Source of the DNA: Sphaerotilus hippei
GTDB taxonomy: Bacteria; Pseudomonadota; Gammaproteobacteria; Burkholderiales; Burkholderiaceae_C
Assembly: GCF_003201595.1 (NCBI RefSeq)
Contig: NZ_QJJS01000005.1
Location: 1 to 64,000 of the forward strand
Reading direction: 5' to 3'
Length of the DNA stretch: 64,000 nucleotides
Positions 37,495 through 48,783 of this stretch are shown one piece after another; within the stretch, counting starts at the first letter, position 1, and each line of letters starts with the position of its first letter. The position numbers were made by a program, and so were the translations under genes. The notes under the pieces were generated by a model. That model did not search any database, was not told the DNA's origin, and was given only the letters and a program-made list of their open reading frames with translations.

Positions 37495-38665
37495 CCTCGC
37501 CACCTGGCTGCAAGGCCTCTATCCCGACCAGCTCGGGTTCCTGCGGGTCTTCCAGTACATCACCTTCCGGGCGGTGATGGCGGCCATGACCGCGCTGCTG
37601 CTCGGCCTGGCCTTCGGGCCGTGGGTGATCCGCCGGCTGGCGGAGCTCAAGATCGGCCAGCCGGTGCGCGAATACGGCATGCAGACCCACCTGGTCAAGA
37701 GCGGCACGCCCACCATGGGCGGCGTGCTGATCCTGCTGTCGATCGCGGTGTCGACGCTGCTGTGGTTCGACTGGAGCAACCGCTTCGTCTGGGTGGTGAT
37801 GCTGGTGACCTTCGGCTTCGGCGCCGTGGGCTGGGTCGACGACTGGCGCAAGGTGGTCGACAAGAACCCCGAAGGCATGGCCTCGCGCGAGAAGTACCTG
37901 TGGCAGTCGCTGATCGGCCTGGTGGCGGCGCTCTACCTGGCGTTCAGCGTCTCCGAGACCTCGAACCTGAAGGTGCTGGAGCTGTTCCTCGCCTGGGTGC
38001 GGTCGGGCTTCTCCAACGAGCTGCCGCCCAAGGCCGACCTGATCGTGCCCTTCTTCAAGACGGTCAGCTACCCGCTCGGCGTCTTCGGCTTCATCTTCCT
38101 GACCTACTTCGTCATCGTCGGGGCCAGCAATGCGGTGAACTTCACCGACGGCCTGGACGGTCTGGCCATCATGCCGGTGGTGCTGGTGGGTTCGGCGCTG
38201 GGGCTGTTCGCCTACGCCACGGGCAGCTCGGTGTTCTCGAAGTACCTGCTGCTGCCGCACATCCCCGGCGCGGGCGAGCTGCTGATCTTCTGCGCGGCGA
38301 TGGCCGGCGCCGGCCTGGCCTTCCTGTGGTTCAACGCCTATCCGGCGCAGGTCTTCATGGGTGACGTCGGCGCGCTGGCGCTGGGCGGCGCGCTCGGCAC
38401 CATCGCGGTCATCGTGCGCCAGGAGATCGTGCTGGGCATCATGGGCGGCGTCTTCGTCGTCGAGGTGCTGTCGGTGATGCTGCAGGTCAGCTACTTCAAG
38501 TACACCAAGAAGCGTTTCGGCACCGGCCGCCGCGTGCTGCTGATGGCCCCGCTGCACCACCACTTCGAGAAGAAGGGCTGGCGCGAGACCCAGGTCGTGG
38601 TCCGGTTCTGGATCATCACCATGCTGCTGTGCCTGGTCGGCCTGTCGACGCTGAAGCTGCGCTGA
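37484..38665 (+). CDS. mraY: Phospho-N-acetylmuramoyl-pentapeptide transferase
   Basis: A 393-residue polytopic enzyme (about ten helices) that transfers phospho-MurNAc-pentapeptide to undecaprenyl phosphate, making lipid I. Family motifs are SGTPTMGG near the N-terminus, the Mg-binding [11 protein letters not shown] and [22 protein letters not shown], and the C-terminal [19 protein letters not shown]. It contains an extra loop around residues 140-190 typical of betaproteobacteria. It starts inside the end of murEF. Confidence 0.96.
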   Translation: MLVSLATWLQGLYPDQLGFLRVFQYITFRAVMAAMTALLLGLAFGPWVIRRLAELKIGQPVREYGMQTHLVKSGTPTMGGVLILLSIAVSTLLWFDWSNRFVWVVMLVTFGFGAVGWVDDWRKVVDKNPEGMASREKYLWQSLIGLVAALYLAFSVSETSNLKVLELFLAWVRSGFSNELPPKADLIVPFFKTVSYPLGVFGFIFLTYFVIVGASNAVNFTDGLDGLAIMPVVLVGSALGLFAYATGSSVFSKYLLLPHIPGAGELLIFCAAMAGAGLAFLWFNAYPAQVFMGDVGALALGGALGTIAVIVRQEIVLGIMGGVFVVEVLSVMLQVSYFKYTKKRFGTGRRVLLMAPLHHHFEKKGWRETQVVVRFWIITMLLCLVGLSTLKLR

Positions 38666-38667
38666 TC

Positions 38668-40431
38668 ATGAAATTCCTCAAGGACCTCCACCTGCTGATC
38701 CTGGGCCTGGGTGACTCCGGCCTGGCGATGGCCCGCTGGGCGCAGCGCTGCGGCGCGGCGCGCATCGTGGTGGCCGACACCCGTGCGGCGCCGCCGCAGG
38801 CCGCCCGCCTGGCCGAGGAGGTTCCGGGCGCCGAGCTGCGCTGCGGCGCCTTCGCGCCCGCGCTGCTCGACGGGGTGCAGCTGGTGCTCAAGAGCCCGGG
38901 CCTGTCCCCGCTGGAGCCGGCGCTGGCCGCGCTGACCGAGGCGGCGGGCGAGCGTGGCCTGCTGGTGCTCGGCGAGCTGGCGCTGTTCGCCCATGCGCTC
39001 AAGGACCTGCAGGCCGAGCGGGCCTATGCGCCGAAGGTGCTGGCGATCACCGGCACCAACGGCAAGACCACCACCACCTCGCTGACCGCCCAGCTGGTCG
39101 AGCGCGCCGGCCGCCGCGTGGCGATGGCCGGCAACATCGGCCCGACGCTGCTCGATACGCTGGGGGCGGCGCTGGACCTGGAGCCGCACGTGCCCGCCGC
39201 ACCCGTGGCCGGGGCGCCCGTGGTCGAGTCGGTCGAGCCGGCCGCCGCTGCCGACGTCGAGGGGGATCCGGCACCGGTCGAGGCCGAAGCCGGCACGGTG
39301 CCGACCGGTGGCGAGCCGCTGGATGCGGGCGGCGGGCCGCCGCCGCACCTGATCCCGTCGCCGCCGGCGCCGCCCGAGTTCGAGCACCTGCCGCAGGTCT
39401 GGGTGCTCGAGCTCTCGAGCTTCCAGCTCGACGGGGTCGGCAACTTCGAGCCCACCGCCGCGACGGTGCTCAACATCACCCAGGACCACCTCGACTGGCA
39501 CGGCTCGATGGCCGCCTACGTGGAGGCCAAGGCCCGCATCTTCGGCCACCAGGCCGTGATGGTGATCAACCGCGACGACCGTGCGGTCGAGGCCCTGGTG
39601 CCCCGGCCGCCCGAGCCCGAACCGGGCCGCGGCGGCAAGCCGGTGCGCGGCCGGCTGCCGCGGCCGGTGGCCCGCCAGGTCGTGCGCTTCGGGCTCGACC
39701 AGCCGCGCCATCCGGGTGACTGGGGCCTGGTGGTCGAGAACGGCATGGCCTGGCTGGTGCGCGCCCACGACAGCGACGACACGCCGCTGCGCGGCCGGCG
39801 CGCCGAGGCCGCGGCCCCCGACCTGCAGCTGCAGCGCCTGATGCCCGCCGATGCACTGCGCATCCGGGGCCGCCACAACGCGGCCAACGCGCTGGCCGCG
39901 CTGGCGCTGGCCAGCGCCGCGGGCGTGCCGCTGGCCCCGATGCTGCACGGCCTGCGCGAATACCGCGGCGAGCCGCACCGGGTCGAGTGCCTGGGCATGG
40001 TCGACCAGGTCGAGGCCTACGACGACAGCAAGGGCACCAACGTCGGGGCGACCGTGGCCGCCCTCGACGGGCTGGGCCAGGAAAAGGGTCCGCAGCGCCT
40101 GGTGGTCATCCTGGGCGGTGACGGCAAGGGCCAGGATTTTTCGCCGCTGATCGCGCCGGTGCAGCGTCAGGCGCGTGCCGTGGCGCTGATCGGGCGGGAC
40201 GCCGGGCGCATCGCCGAGGCCCTGGCGGGCACCGGCGTGACGATGGTCCGCCACGACAGCCTGGAAGCGGCCACCCGCTGGAGCTTCGAGCAGGCGCGTC
40301 CCGGTGACGCGGTGCTGCTGAGCCCGGCCTGCGCCAGCCTGGACATGTTCCGCAACTACGCGCACCGGGCCGAGGTCTTCGCGGCCACCGTGGCGCAGCT
40401 CGTCACCGAACGAGGGGAGATCGGCGCATGA
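38668..40431 (+). CDS. murD: UDP-N-acetylmuramoylalanine-D-glutamate ligase with large insertions
   Basis: A 587-residue MurD; most orthologues are 440-500. The Rossmann start [17 protein letters not shown]-loop [13 protein letters not shown] (near 128-140), [22 protein letters not shown] and the C-terminal [16 protein letters not shown] are intact, so it is probably active. The extra length is a Pro/Ala/Glu-rich segment of about 65-70 residues (DNA about 39181-39390) between GPTLLDTL and VWVLELSSF, plus a second basic/Pro insertion at about residues 311-335. The ATG at 38668 gives the family start. It adds D-Glu in the cytoplasm. Confidence 0.94.
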   Translation: MKFLKDLHLLILGLGDSGLAMARWAQRCGAARIVVADTRAAPPQAARLAEEVPGAELRCGAFAPALLDGVQLVLKSPGLSPLEPALAALTEAAGERGLLVLGELALFAHALKDLQAERAYAPKVLAITGTNGKTTTTSLTAQLVERAGRRVAMAGNIGPTLLDTLGAALDLEPHVPAAPVAGAPVVESVEPAAAADVEGDPAPVEAEAGTVPTGGEPLDAGGGPPPHLIPSPPAPPEFEHLPQVWVLELSSFQLDGVGNFEPTAATVLNITQDHLDWHGSMAAYVEAKARIFGHQAVMVINRDDRAVEALVPRPPEPEPGRGGKPVRGRLPRPVARQVVRFGLDQPRHPGDWGLVVENGMAWLVRAHDSDDTPLRGRRAEAAAPDLQLQRLMPADALRIRGRHNAANALAALALASAAGVPLAPMLHGLREYRGEPHRVECLGMVDQVEAYDDSKGTNVGATVAALDGLGQEKGPQRLVVILGGDGKGQDFSPLIAPVQRQARAVALIGRDAGRIAEALAGTGVTMVRHDSLEAATRWSFEQARPGDAVLLSPACASLDMFRNYAHRAEVFAATVAQLVTERGEIGA

Positions 40432-41699
40432 GCGACCAACCGACCACATCGGCGCTGCGCCATCCGCTGTCCTGGCTGACCGAGCGCCTGGGCACCGGCC
40501 GCAGCGAAGGCACACGCGTGCCGGTGCGCGACTGGGTCAGCGTCAAGCCCGGCGAGTCGCCTCGCTGGGTCGGCTTCGACGTGGCCTTCGCCTGGGTGGT
40601 GCTGGGCCTGCTGTCGCTGGGGCTGGTGATGGTCTATTCGGCCTCCATCCAGCTGCCCGACAACCCGAAGTTCGACAACTACGCGCCGACCCACTTCTTC
40701 CTGCGCCACCTGATGTCGATCGCGCTGGCGGGCATCGCCGCCATCGTCACGCTGTCGGTGCCGATGCGGACCTGGGAGAAGGCGGCCCCCTGGCTGTTCG
40801 TGATCTCGCTGGTGCTGCTGATCGCGGTGCTGATGCCCTTCATCGGCAAGGTGGTCAACAAGTCGCGCCGCTGGATCCCGCTGGGCATCATGAACTTCCA
40901 GCCCAGCGAGCTCGCCAAGCTGGCCATGGTCATGTATGCGGCCAACTACATGGTGCGCAAGATGGACGTCAAGGAGAGCTTCGCCCGCGCGGTGCTGCCG
41001 ATGGCCATCGCGCTGGGCGTGGTCGGCCTGCTGCTGCTGGCCGAGCCGGACATGGGCGCCTTCATCGTCATCGCGGTGATCGCCACCGGCATCCTCTTCC
41101 TCGGCGGCGTCAACGGGCGCATGTTCCTGCTGATCTCGGCGGTGCTGATCGGGGCCTTCGTGCTGATCATCACCTTCAGCGACGTGCGGCGCGAGCGCAT
41201 CCTGGCCTACATCCATCCCTGGGACGAGAAGTACGCCCAGGGCAAGGGCTACCAGCTGACGCACTCGCTGATTGCCTTCGGCCGCGGCGAGATCTTCGGC
41301 CAGGGCCTGGGCTCGTCGGTCGAGAAGCTGCACTACCTGCCCGAGGCCCACACCGACTTCCTGCTCGCGGTGATCGGCGAGGAGCTGGGGCTGGTCGGCG
41401 TGGTCGCGGTGATCGCTGCGTTCTTCTGGCTGGTGCGGCGCACCTTCATCATCGGCCGCCAGGCCATCGCGCTGGACCGGGTGTTCTCCGGCCTGACCGC
41501 GCAGGGCATCGGCCTGTGGATGGGCGGACAGGCCTTCATCAACATGGGCGTGAACCTGGGCGTGCTGCCGACCAAGGGCCTGACGCTGCCGCTGATGAGC
41601 TACGGCGGCTCGGCCATCCTGCTGAGCTGCATCGCGCTGGCGGTGGTGTTCCGGGTCGACATGGAAAACCGCCAGATGATGCGTGGAGGGCGGACATGA
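40428..41699 (+). CDS. ftsW: Septal peptidoglycan glycosyltransferase FtsW
   Basis: A 423-residue SEDS protein paralogous to RodA, polymerising septal glycan with FtsI. About ten helices follow an N-terminal cytoplasmic extension of roughly 50 residues. Conserved stretches are [45 protein letters not shown] and the C-terminal [22 protein letters not shown] overlaps join it to murD and murG. Confidence 0.95.
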   Translation: MSDQPTTSALRHPLSWLTERLGTGRSEGTRVPVRDWVSVKPGESPRWVGFDVAFAWVVLGLLSLGLVMVYSASIQLPDNPKFDNYAPTHFFLRHLMSIALAGIAAIVTLSVPMRTWEKAAPWLFVISLVLLIAVLMPFIGKVVNKSRRWIPLGIMNFQPSELAKLAMVMYAANYMVRKMDVKESFARAVLPMAIALGVVGLLLLAEPDMGAFIVIAVIATGILFLGGVNGRMFLLISAVLIGAFVLIITFSDVRRERILAYIHPWDEKYAQGKGYQLTHSLIAFGRGEIFGQGLGSSVEKLHYLPEAHTDFLLAVIGEELGLVGVVAVIAAFFWLVRRTFIIGRQAIALDRVFSGLTAQGIGLWMGGQAFINMGVNLGVLPTKGLTLPLMSYGGSAILLSCIALAVVFRVDMENRQMMRGGRT

Positions 41700-42811
41700 G
41701 CACGCGCAGCGCTGCCGCGTCGCGCCACCTGGTGATCATGGCCGCCGGCACCGGGGGCCACATCATTCCCGGGCTGGCGGTCGCGCGCGAGATGCTCGCC
41801 CGGGGCTGGACGGTCAGCTGGATGGGCACGCCCCAGGGCATGGAGAACCGGCTGGTGCCGCCCACGGGCCTGCCGCTGGACACCATCGGCTTTGCCGGCC
41901 TGCGCGGCAAGGGCGCGCTGGGCATGGTGCGCGGTGCGCTGCAGCTGCTGCGCGCGCTGGGCCAGAGCCTGGGCATCCTGCGTCGCCGCTCGGCGGCCGT
42001 GGTGCTGGGCATGGGCGGCTACGTCTGTTTTCCCGGAGGCCTGATGGCGCGCCTGCTGGGCCGTCCGCTGATGCTGGTCAACGCCGATGCGGCGCTGCTG
42101 CTGTCCAACCGCTCGCTGCTGCGCTGGGCCGACCGCGTGGCCTTCGGCTTCGACGGCGAGGCGGCCCGTTCGGTGTCGCGCGGGGTGGTGACCGGCAACC
42201 CGGTGCGCCGCGAGATCGAGGCCATCGCACCGCCCGCGCAGCGTTTTGCCGGCCGCAGCGGCCCGCTGCGGGTGCTGGTCGTCGGGGGCAGCCTGGGCGC
42301 GCAGGTGCTCAACGACAACCTGCCCCTGGCCCTGGCCGAACTGCCGCCGCAGCAGCGTCCGCAGGTCATCCACCAGACCGGCCTGGCCCACCATGCGCGG
42401 GTCGAGGCGGCCTACCGGGCGCTGGGCCTGGAAGGGGCGGCCGAGGTGCTGCCCTTCATCGACGACATGGCCGCACGCCTGGCCGACTGCGACGTCATCG
42501 TCTGCCGTGCCGGGGCCGTGACGGTCAGCGAGCTGTGCGCCGCGGGCGTGGCCGCGGTGCTGGTGCCGCTGGTGGTCAGCACCACCTCGCACCAGCGCGA
42601 CAACGCGATGTGGATGGCCGGGCATGGGGCGGCGCTGCACCTGCCGCAGCCCGAGCTGACCCCCACCCGGCTGGCCGGGCTGCTGCGCGACCTGAGTCGC
42701 GACGAGCTGGCCCGCATGGCCACCCAGGCCCGCACGCTCGCCCTTCCCGAGGCCGCCCGCCGGGTGGCCGATGAACTCGAACAGCTGGTCAACCAGAAAG
42801 AGCCTGCATGA
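41696..42811 (+). CDS. murG: UDP-GlcNAc:undecaprenyl-pyrophosphoryl-MurNAc-pentapeptide GlcNAc transferase
   Basis: A 371-residue GT-B glycosyltransferase that converts lipid I to lipid II at the inner leaflet. The N-terminal [16 protein letters not shown] loop, [21 protein letters not shown] and the donor-site region [12 protein letters not shown] with [24 protein letters not shown] are all present. The ATG at 41696 overlaps ftsW by 4 bp and follows a GTGGAGGG site; the open frame upstream has no homology. Confidence 0.95.
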   Translation: MSTRSAAASRHLVIMAAGTGGHIIPGLAVAREMLARGWTVSWMGTPQGMENRLVPPTGLPLDTIGFAGLRGKGALGMVRGALQLLRALGQSLGILRRRSAAVVLGMGGYVCFPGGLMARLLGRPLMLVNADAALLLSNRSLLRWADRVAFGFDGEAARSVSRGVVTGNPVRREIEAIAPPAQRFAGRSGPLRVLVVGGSLGAQVLNDNLPLALAELPPQQRPQVIHQTGLAHHARVEAAYRALGLEGAAEVLPFIDDMAARLADCDVIVCRAGAVTVSELCAAGVAAVLVPLVVSTTSHQRDNAMWMAGHGAALHLPQPELTPTRLAGLLRDLSRDELARMATQARTLALPEAARRVADELEQLVNQKEPA

Positions 42812-44217
42812 AGCACGCCGTCAAGCACATCCACTTCGTCGGCGTCGGTGGCGCCGGCATGAGCGGGATCGCCGAGATCCTGCACAACCTCGGCTACGTC
42901 GTCTCCGGCTCCGACCAGAACGACAGCGCGGTGACGCGCCGCCTGGCCGAGCTGGGCATCCGCATCTGCCTGGGCCACGATGCGGCCCATGTGCAGGGCG
43001 CCGAGGCGGTGGTCACCTCCACGGCGGTGCGCGGCGACAACCCCGAGGTCATCGCCGCGCGCAGCCGCCGCATCCCGGTCGTGCCGCGGGCGGTGATGCT
43101 GGCCGAGCTGATGCGGCTGAAGTCCGGCATCGCGATCGCCGGCACGCACGGCAAGACCACGACCACCTCGCTGGTCACCAGCGTGCTGGCCGAGGCCGGA
43201 CTCGACCCGACCTTCGTGATCGGCGGCAAGCTCAACAGCGCGGGCGCCAATTCGGCCCTGGGCAAGGGCGACTACATCGTCGTCGAGGCCGACGAGTCCG
43301 ATGCGTCCTTCCTGAACCTGCTGCCGGTGCTGTCGGTCGTCACCAACATCGACGCCGACCACATGGATACCTACGGGCACGACTTCGCCCGGCTCAAGCA
43401 GGCCTTCATCGACTTCCTGCACAAGATGCCCTTCTACGGCGCCGCGGTGATCTGCAGCGACGATCCGGGCGTGCGCTCCATCATCCCGATGATCTCGCGG
43501 CCGGTCATCACCTACGGCCTGGGCGAGGACGCCCAGGTGCGCGCGGTCGACGTGCAGGCCCTGCCGGGCGGGCAGATGCGCTTCACCTGCCAGCGCCGCA
43601 ACGGCATCACGATGCCCGACCTGCAGATCACGCTGAACCTGCCGGGCGAGCACAACGTGCGCAACGCGCTGGCCGCCATCGCGGTGGCCACCGAGCTGGA
43701 GCTGCCCGATGCGCCGATCGCGGCCGCGCTGGAGAAGTTCGGCGGGGTCGGCCGGCGCTTCCAGCGCTGGGGCGAGCTGCGCTCGGCCGATGGCGGCCGG
43801 TTCACGCTGGTCGACGACTATGGCCACCACCCGGTCGAGATGGCCGCGGTGATCGCCGCGGCTCGGGGCGCCTTCCCGGGACGCCGGCTGGTGCTGGCCT
43901 TCCAGCCGCACCGCTACACCCGCACCCGCGACTGCTTCGAGGACTTCGTCAAGGTGCTGTCGACCTCGGACGCGGTGCTGCTGTGCGAGGTCTACGCCGC
44001 CGGCGAGAGCCCGATCGTGGCCGCCGACGGCCGCAGCCTGGCGCGTGCGCTGCGGGTGCAGGGCAAGGTCGACCCGGTCTTCGTCGACGACATCGGCGAG
44101 CTGCCAGACACGATCGCCGCCCAGACGCGCGACGGCGACGTGCTGATCGCGATGGGTGCGGGCTCCATCGGCGCGGTGCCGGCCCGGGTGGCCGAATTGT
44201 TGAAGGAGGGGGCATGA
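42808..44217 (+). CDS. murC: UDP-N-acetylmuramate-L-alanine ligase
   Basis: A 469-residue Mur ligase that adds the first amino acid, L-Ala, to UDP-MurNAc. The N-terminal [17 protein letters not shown] Rossmann motif, P-loop [13 protein letters not shown] and the C-terminal [41 protein letters not shown] are all present. ATGA overlaps link it to murG and ddlB. Confidence 0.96.
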   Translation: MKHAVKHIHFVGVGGAGMSGIAEILHNLGYVVSGSDQNDSAVTRRLAELGIRICLGHDAAHVQGAEAVVTSTAVRGDNPEVIAARSRRIPVVPRAVMLAELMRLKSGIAIAGTHGKTTTTSLVTSVLAEAGLDPTFVIGGKLNSAGANSALGKGDYIVVEADESDASFLNLLPVLSVVTNIDADHMDTYGHDFARLKQAFIDFLHKMPFYGAAVICSDDPGVRSIIPMISRPVITYGLGEDAQVRAVDVQALPGGQMRFTCQRRNGITMPDLQITLNLPGEHNVRNALAAIAVATELELPDAPIAAALEKFGGVGRRFQRWGELRSADGGRFTLVDDYGHHPVEMAAVIAAARGAFPGRRLVLAFQPHRYTRTRDCFEDFVKVLSTSDAVLLCEVYAAGESPIVAADGRSLARALRVQGKVDPVFVDDIGELPDTIAAQTRDGDVLIAMGAGSIGAVPARVAELLKEGA

Positions 44218-45206
44218 CACACGAACGGACCACACCATCGGCCGCGGCGATGGGCAAGGTCGCGGTGCTGATGGGCGGCACGTCGGCCGAACGCGAGATC
44301 TCGCTGATGAGCGGGCGGGGCGTGCTCGAGGCGCTGCGCAGCCAGGGGGTCGACGCGCACGCGGTCGATCCGGCCGAGCAGGACCTCTGGGCGCTCAAGG
44401 CCCAGGGCTATGCGCGCTGCTTCATCGCGCTGCACGGCCGCCATGGCGAGGACGGCTGCGTCCAGGGCGCGCTCGAGCTGGTCGGTCTGCCCTACACCGG
44501 CTCCGGCGTCATGGCCTCGGCCATCGCGATGGACAAGGTCATGACCAAGCGGGTCTGGATCGCGCAGGGCCTGCCCACGCCCCGCTACGTCTGGCTCGAC
44601 CCCGAGCAGCAGCGTGACGCGGCCCGTGTCGCCGAGGTGCCGGCCGAGCTGGGCCTGCCGCTGATCGTCAAGCCGCCACGCGAAGGCTCGTCCATCGGCG
44701 TGACCAAGGTCAGCGAGGCCGGGCGCATGGCCGCGGCGGTGCTGGACTCGTCGCGCTACGACCCCGACGTGCTGTGCGAGGAGTTCATCGACGGCGAGGA
44801 AGTGACCTGCCCGGTGCTCGGCGAGGGCAGCGAGGCCCGTGCGCTGCCGGTGGTGCGCATCCAGCCGCCCGAGGCGGGTTACGACTACCAGAACAAGTAC
44901 TTCACCGACGACGTGCGCTACCTCTGCCCGAGCGGCCTGCCGGCCGACGAGGAGGCGCGCATCCAGCGTTTCGTGCTGGCCGCCTACCGCGCGCTGGGCT
45001 GCCGCGGCTGGGGCCGGGCCGACCTGATGATCCGGGCCAGCGACCGCCAGCCCTTCCTGCTCGAGATGAACACCTCGCCGGGCATGACCGGCCATTCGCT
45101 GGTGCCGATGTCCGCGCGCGCGGCGGGCATCAGCTACGAGGCGCTGTGCCTGGACATCCTCGCCGGGGCGCGGCTCGACGGCGTGGTCCGCGCCACCGCA
45201 GGCTGA
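44214..45206 (+). CDS. ddlB: D-alanine-D-alanine ligase
   Basis: A 330-residue ATP-grasp ligase that supplies D-Ala-D-Ala to MurF. Visible motifs are [36 protein letters not shown] (ATP and Mg site) and [18 protein letters not shown]. The ATG at 44214 overlaps murC by 4 bp. Substrate selectivity is inferred from position in dcw and overall DdlB similarity. Confidence 0.95.
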   Translation: MTHERTTPSAAAMGKVAVLMGGTSAEREISLMSGRGVLEALRSQGVDAHAVDPAEQDLWALKAQGYARCFIALHGRHGEDGCVQGALELVGLPYTGSGVMASAIAMDKVMTKRVWIAQGLPTPRYVWLDPEQQRDAARVAEVPAELGLPLIVKPPREGSSIGVTKVSEAGRMAAAVLDSSRYDPDVLCEEFIDGEEVTCPVLGEGSEARALPVVRIQPPEAGYDYQNKYFTDDVRYLCPSGLPADEEARIQRFVLAAYRALGCRGWGRADLMIRASDRQPFLLEMNTSPGMTGHSLVPMSARAAGISYEALCLDILAGARLDGVVRATAG

Positions 45207-45215
45207 GGCCGGGAC

Positions 45216-46019
45216 GTGTCCGCGACCATGAACTCCGCCCCGATCGCCCTGCCGTTCGACCTGCGGCCGACCCGCGCGGGTCTCAAGTGGCTGCTGGTGC
45301 TGCTCGCGCTCGGCCTGTTCGCGTTCGCGCTGGTGCGCGGGGCACGCCTGCCCTGGTTCGACTTCAAGACGATCTCGGTCGAGGGCGACCTGATCCACAA
45401 CACCGCCGCCAGCGTGCGCCGGCAGGCCCAGCCGCAGCTGTCGGGCGGCTATTTCACGATGAACCTGCAGCAGGCCCGTGCCGCCTTCGAGACCGTGCCG
45501 TGGGTGCGCCGGGCGCAGGTGAAGCGGGTCTGGCCCGGCCGCCTGGTGGTGACCCTCGAGGAACATCGCCCGGTGGCGTTCTGGGAGCGCACCGGCAGCG
45601 ACCCGCAGCTGGTCAACGATCACGCCGAACTGTTCGAGGTCAACCTGGGTGACCTCGAGGACGACGACCTGCCGATGCTGCGCGGGCCCAAGGGCAGCAC
45701 CGAGCAGGTGCTGTCGTTCTGGCAGGCGCTGTCGCCGGTGGTGGCGCGCATGCCCGCGCGGCTGGTCAAGCTGAGCCTGTCGGACCGCGGCTCCTGGCGC
45801 GCCGAGCTCGACACCGGTGCCACGCTCGAGATCGGCCGCGGCGAGCCCGGCGAGTTGCTGCTGCGCACCGAACGTTTCGTGCGCAGCGTGCCGCAGATCA
45901 TGGACAAGTTCGATCGTCACGCCATCGAGTACGTCGATCTGCGTCACAGTGACAGTTATGCCTTGCGGCTGGCCGGCGTCGGTTTTGTCCGTCCCACCGT
46001 GCGTGGCAAGCCGGAGTGA
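45216..46019 (+). CDS. ftsQ: Cell division protein FtsQ
   Basis: A 267-residue bitopic divisome protein: short cytoplasmic tail, transmembrane helix at about 24-45, then a POTRA domain (FDFKTISVEGDLIHNTAASVRRQAQPQLSGGYFTMNL) and beta domain. It bridges FtsA/FtsZ to FtsBL-FtsWI. GTG 45216 is favoured because GAGG lies 7 bp upstream; ATG 45228 is the alternative and lacks a ribosome site. The gap to ftsA is 89 bp, unlike the overlapping genes upstream. Confidence 0.92.
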   Translation: MSATMNSAPIALPFDLRPTRAGLKWLLVLLALGLFAFALVRGARLPWFDFKTISVEGDLIHNTAASVRRQAQPQLSGGYFTMNLQQARAAFETVPWVRRAQVKRVWPGRLVVTLEEHRPVAFWERTGSDPQLVNDHAELFEVNLGDLEDDDLPMLRGPKGSTEQVLSFWQALSPVVARMPARLVKLSLSDRGSWRAELDTGATLEIGRGEPGELLLRTERFVRSVPQIMDKFDRHAIEYVDLRHSDSYALRLAGVGFVRPTVRGKPE

Positions 46020-46108
46020 GTGGCACTGCACTTGCGTCTGAACCCAGCGACACACGAACACACAGAACATCCGCAAGCCGCCGCTCGGCGGACTTGCAAG
46101 GAAAACGA

Positions 46109-47338
46109 ATGGCCAAGGAATACAAGGATCTCGTCGTCGGACTGGACATCGGCACAGCCAAGGTGATGGCGGTGGTGGCCGAGGTGCTGCCCGACGGCGA
46201 ACTCAGGCTCGCCGGGCTCGGCGTGGCGTCCTCCCATGGCCTCAAGCGTGGGGTGGTCGTCAACATCGACGCGACCGTGCAGTCCATCCAGCAGGCGCTG
46301 AAGGAGGCCGAGATGATGGCCGACTGCAAGATCGGCCGGGTCTACACCGGCATCACCGGCAGCCACATCCGCGGCCAGAACTCCACCGGCATGGTCATCG
46401 TGCGCGACAAGGAGGTCACGCCGATCGACGTGGCCCGCGTGGTCGAGACCGCCAAGGCGATCAACATCTCGACCGACCAGCGCCTGCTGCTGGTGGAGCC
46501 GCAGGAATTCGTCATCGACGGCCACGAGGTGCGCGAGCCGATCGGCATGAGCGGCGGCCGCCTCGAGGTCAAGGTGCACATCGCCACCGGTGCCAACAGC
46601 GCGGCCGAGAACATCATCAAGTGCGTGCGCCGCTGCGGCCTCGAGGTCGAGCAGCTGGTGCTCAACCCCAGCGCCTCGAGCCTGTCGGTGCTGACCTCCG
46701 ACGAGAAGGATCTGGGCGTGGCGCTGGTCGACATCGGCGCGGGCACGACCGACGTGGCGATCTTCACCGACGGGGCCATCCGCCACACCGCCGTCATCCC
46801 GATCGCCGGCGACCTGATCACCAGCGACATCGCGATGGCGCTGCGCACGCCGACCAAGGACGCCGAGGAGATCAAGGTCGCCTTCGGTGTGGCCAAGCAG
46901 CTGCTGGCCGATCCGGGCGAGCAGCTGGAGGTGCCGGGCCTGGGCGACCGGGCGCCACGCATGCTCAGCCGCCAGGCGCTGGCCGGCGTGATCGAGCCGC
47001 GGGTCGAGGAGATCTTCGCGCTGGTCCAGCAGGTCATCCGCGAGAGCGGCTACGAGGAGCTGCTGTCCTCGGGCATCGTGCTGACGGGCGGTGCCGCCGT
47101 CATGCCGGGCATGGTGGAGCTGGGTGAGGACATCTTCCTCAAGCCGGTGCGCAAGGGCCTGCCCAGCTACAGCGGGGCGCTCTACGACATGGTGGCGAGC
47201 CCGCGTTCGGCCACGGCGATGGGCCTGCTGGAGGAGGCTCGCCTGGCGCGCCACCGGGGCATGCGGGCGGCCCAGTCATCGAGTCCGGTGAACGGCCTGT
47301 TCGGCCGGGCGAAGGATTGGTTCCTCAAAAGTTTCTGA
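46109..47338 (+). CDS. ftsA: Cell division protein FtsA
   Basis: A 409-residue actin-like protein that tethers FtsZ to the membrane. It begins MAKEYKDLVVGLDIGTAKVMAVV, with ALVDIGAGTTDVAIFTDGAI as phosphate-2 and GIVLTGGAAVMPGM as adenosine motif. The C-terminal amphipathic helix LFGRAKDWFLKSF is the membrane target. The ATG at 46109 follows AAGGAAAACG; the open frame upstream is not conserved. Confidence 0.96.
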   Translation: MAKEYKDLVVGLDIGTAKVMAVVAEVLPDGELRLAGLGVASSHGLKRGVVVNIDATVQSIQQALKEAEMMADCKIGRVYTGITGSHIRGQNSTGMVIVRDKEVTPIDVARVVETAKAINISTDQRLLLVEPQEFVIDGHEVREPIGMSGGRLEVKVHIATGANSAAENIIKCVRRCGLEVEQLVLNPSASSLSVLTSDEKDLGVALVDIGAGTTDVAIFTDGAIRHTAVIPIAGDLITSDIAMALRTPTKDAEEIKVAFGVAKQLLADPGEQLEVPGLGDRAPRMLSRQALAGVIEPRVEEIFALVQQVIRESGYEELLSSGIVLTGGAAVMPGMVELGEDIFLKPVRKGLPSYSGALYDMVASPRSATAMGLLEEARLARHRGMRAAQSSSPVNGLFGRAKDWFLKSF

Positions 47339-47395
47339 AAGTGAACGGCCCGTGACATTGCACCATCGATGTCTTGATAAGAGGCCACTATGCTT

Positions 47396-47429
47396 GGCAG
47401 ACCGCTCGGGGTATGTACATGGGTCTGCC
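47396..47429 (+). other. Inverted repeat in the ftsA-ftsZ intergenic region
   Basis: GGCAGACC (47396-47403) and GGTCTGCC (47422-47429) form a perfect 8-bp inverted repeat with an 18-nt loop, about 46 bp before the ftsZ ATG and outside the ribosome site. A weak TATGCT -10 candidate lies directly upstream at 47389-47394. It could be a protein site or an mRNA hairpin in the ftsZ leader. Confidence 0.5.
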
Positions 47430-47474
47430 ACCCACACGTAAGACGGCAACTGCTAACCAAACTAGGAGAGCGGC

Positions 47475-48683
47475 ATGGGTATCGAAATGATCGAAGAATT
47501 CAACCAGGGCACGCAGATCAAGGTGATCGGCGTGGGTGGCGGCGGCGGCAATGCGGTCGACCACATGATCGGCCAGGGCGTGCAGGGCGTGGAGTTCATC
47601 TGCGCCAACACGGATGCCCAGGCCCTCAACCGTTCGCAGGCTCACACCCTGCTCCAGCTGGGTCACACCGGCCTGGGCGCGGGCTCGCGGCCTGACGCCG
47701 GCATGGCGGCGGCCGAAGAGGCGACCGACCGCATCCGCCAGTCGCTCGAAGGTGCGCACATGGTGTTCATCACCGCCGGCATGGGTGGTGGCACGGGCAC
47801 GGGCGCCGCGCCGGTGATCGCCCGCCTGGCCAAGGAGATGGGCATCCTGACCGTCGGCGTGGTGACCAAGCCCTTCGAGTTCGAGGGTGCCCGCCGCATG
47901 AAGCAGGCCGACGCCGGCCTGGCCGAGCTGGAAGCCAACGTCGACAGCCTGATCGTCGTGCTCAACGAGAAGCTGCTCGAGGTCATGGGCGACGACGTCA
48001 CCCAGGAACAGGCCTTCGCCGAAGCCAACGACGTGCTGAAGAACGCCGTGGGCGGCATCAGCGACATCATCCACATCCCCGGCCTGGTCAACGTCGACTT
48101 CGAGGACGTGAAGACGGTGATGAGCGAGCCCGGCAAGGCCATGATGGGCACGGCGACCGCCAGCGGTCCGGACCGTGCCACCAAGGCGGCCGAAGCCGCC
48201 GTGGCCTGCCCGCTGCTCGAGGGCATCGACCTGTCCGGCGCGCGCGGCGTGCTGGTGCTGATCGCCGCGAGCAAGCAGACCTTCAAGCTGGCGGAAAGCC
48301 GCAACGCGATGACCACCATCCGCCGTTATGCGGCCGAGGATGCCCACGTCATCTTCGGGACCGCCTACGACGAGAGCCTGGGTGATGCGCTGCGCGTGAC
48401 CGTGATCGCCACCGGCCTGGCCCCGGCCAAGAAGGCGGCGATGGCGGTCGTGCAGTCGACGCTGGTCCAGCGCACCGGCACCGACAACATCCCCGTGCTG
48501 ACCCATCCGGTCAACTCGCAGGTCGCCCAGGGCCACGGCCCGGTGGGCACCAGCCATGACTACGTGGTCCCCAGCGTGTGGCGCAACAGCCGCACGCAGG
48601 CGGCGGCCAAGGTCGACGCCCTGGCGTCCAACGGCATGGAAGAGATCGAGATCCCCGCCTTCCTGCGCAAGCAGGCCGACTGA
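47475..48683 (+). CDS. ftsZ: Cell division protein FtsZ
   Basis: A 402-residue tubulin-like GTPase that forms the Z ring. The GTP-binding signature GGGTGTG is at residues 104-110, preceded by IKVIGVGGGGGNAVDHMI. The C-terminal conserved peptide EEIEIPAFLRKQAD, which binds FtsA and ZipA/SlmA-type partners, is intact. The ATG has a strong TAGGAGAG site. It is separated from ftsA by 136 bp and followed by an intrinsic terminator. Confidence 0.98.
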   Translation: MGIEMIEEFNQGTQIKVIGVGGGGGNAVDHMIGQGVQGVEFICANTDAQALNRSQAHTLLQLGHTGLGAGSRPDAGMAAAEEATDRIRQSLEGAHMVFITAGMGGGTGTGAAPVIARLAKEMGILTVGVVTKPFEFEGARRMKQADAGLAELEANVDSLIVVLNEKLLEVMGDDVTQEQAFAEANDVLKNAVGGISDIIHIPGLVNVDFEDVKTVMSEPGKAMMGTATASGPDRATKAAEAAVACPLLEGIDLSGARGVLVLIAASKQTFKLAESRNAMTTIRRYAAEDAHVIFGTAYDESLGDALRVTVIATGLAPAKKAAMAVVQSTLVQRTGTDNIPVLTHPVNSQVAQGHGPVGTSHDYVVPSVWRNSRTQAAAKVDALASNGMEEIEIPAFLRKQAD

Positions 48684-48718
48684 TCCCGAGCGCTCTCCGA
48701 CCCATTGCCGCTGAATTT

Positions 48719-48752
48719 CCCCGGCGGCCCTGCCCAGGGCCCCGGGGTTTTT
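48719..48752 (+). terminator. Intrinsic terminator between ftsZ and lpxC
   Basis: CCCCGG-C-GGCCC pairs with GGGCCCCGGGG (11 bp with one bulged C) around a 6-nt loop and is followed by TTTTT. It marks the end of the dcw operon. Confidence 0.8.
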
Positions 48753-48783
48753 GGCTGTGTGAGCACTGTCACTCCGGCCTGCC

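Noticed and set aside
34330-37503. A 1057-codon minus-strand open frame opposite murEF
   Set aside because: High GC keeps antisense frames open; murEF on the plus strand has full catalytic motifs.
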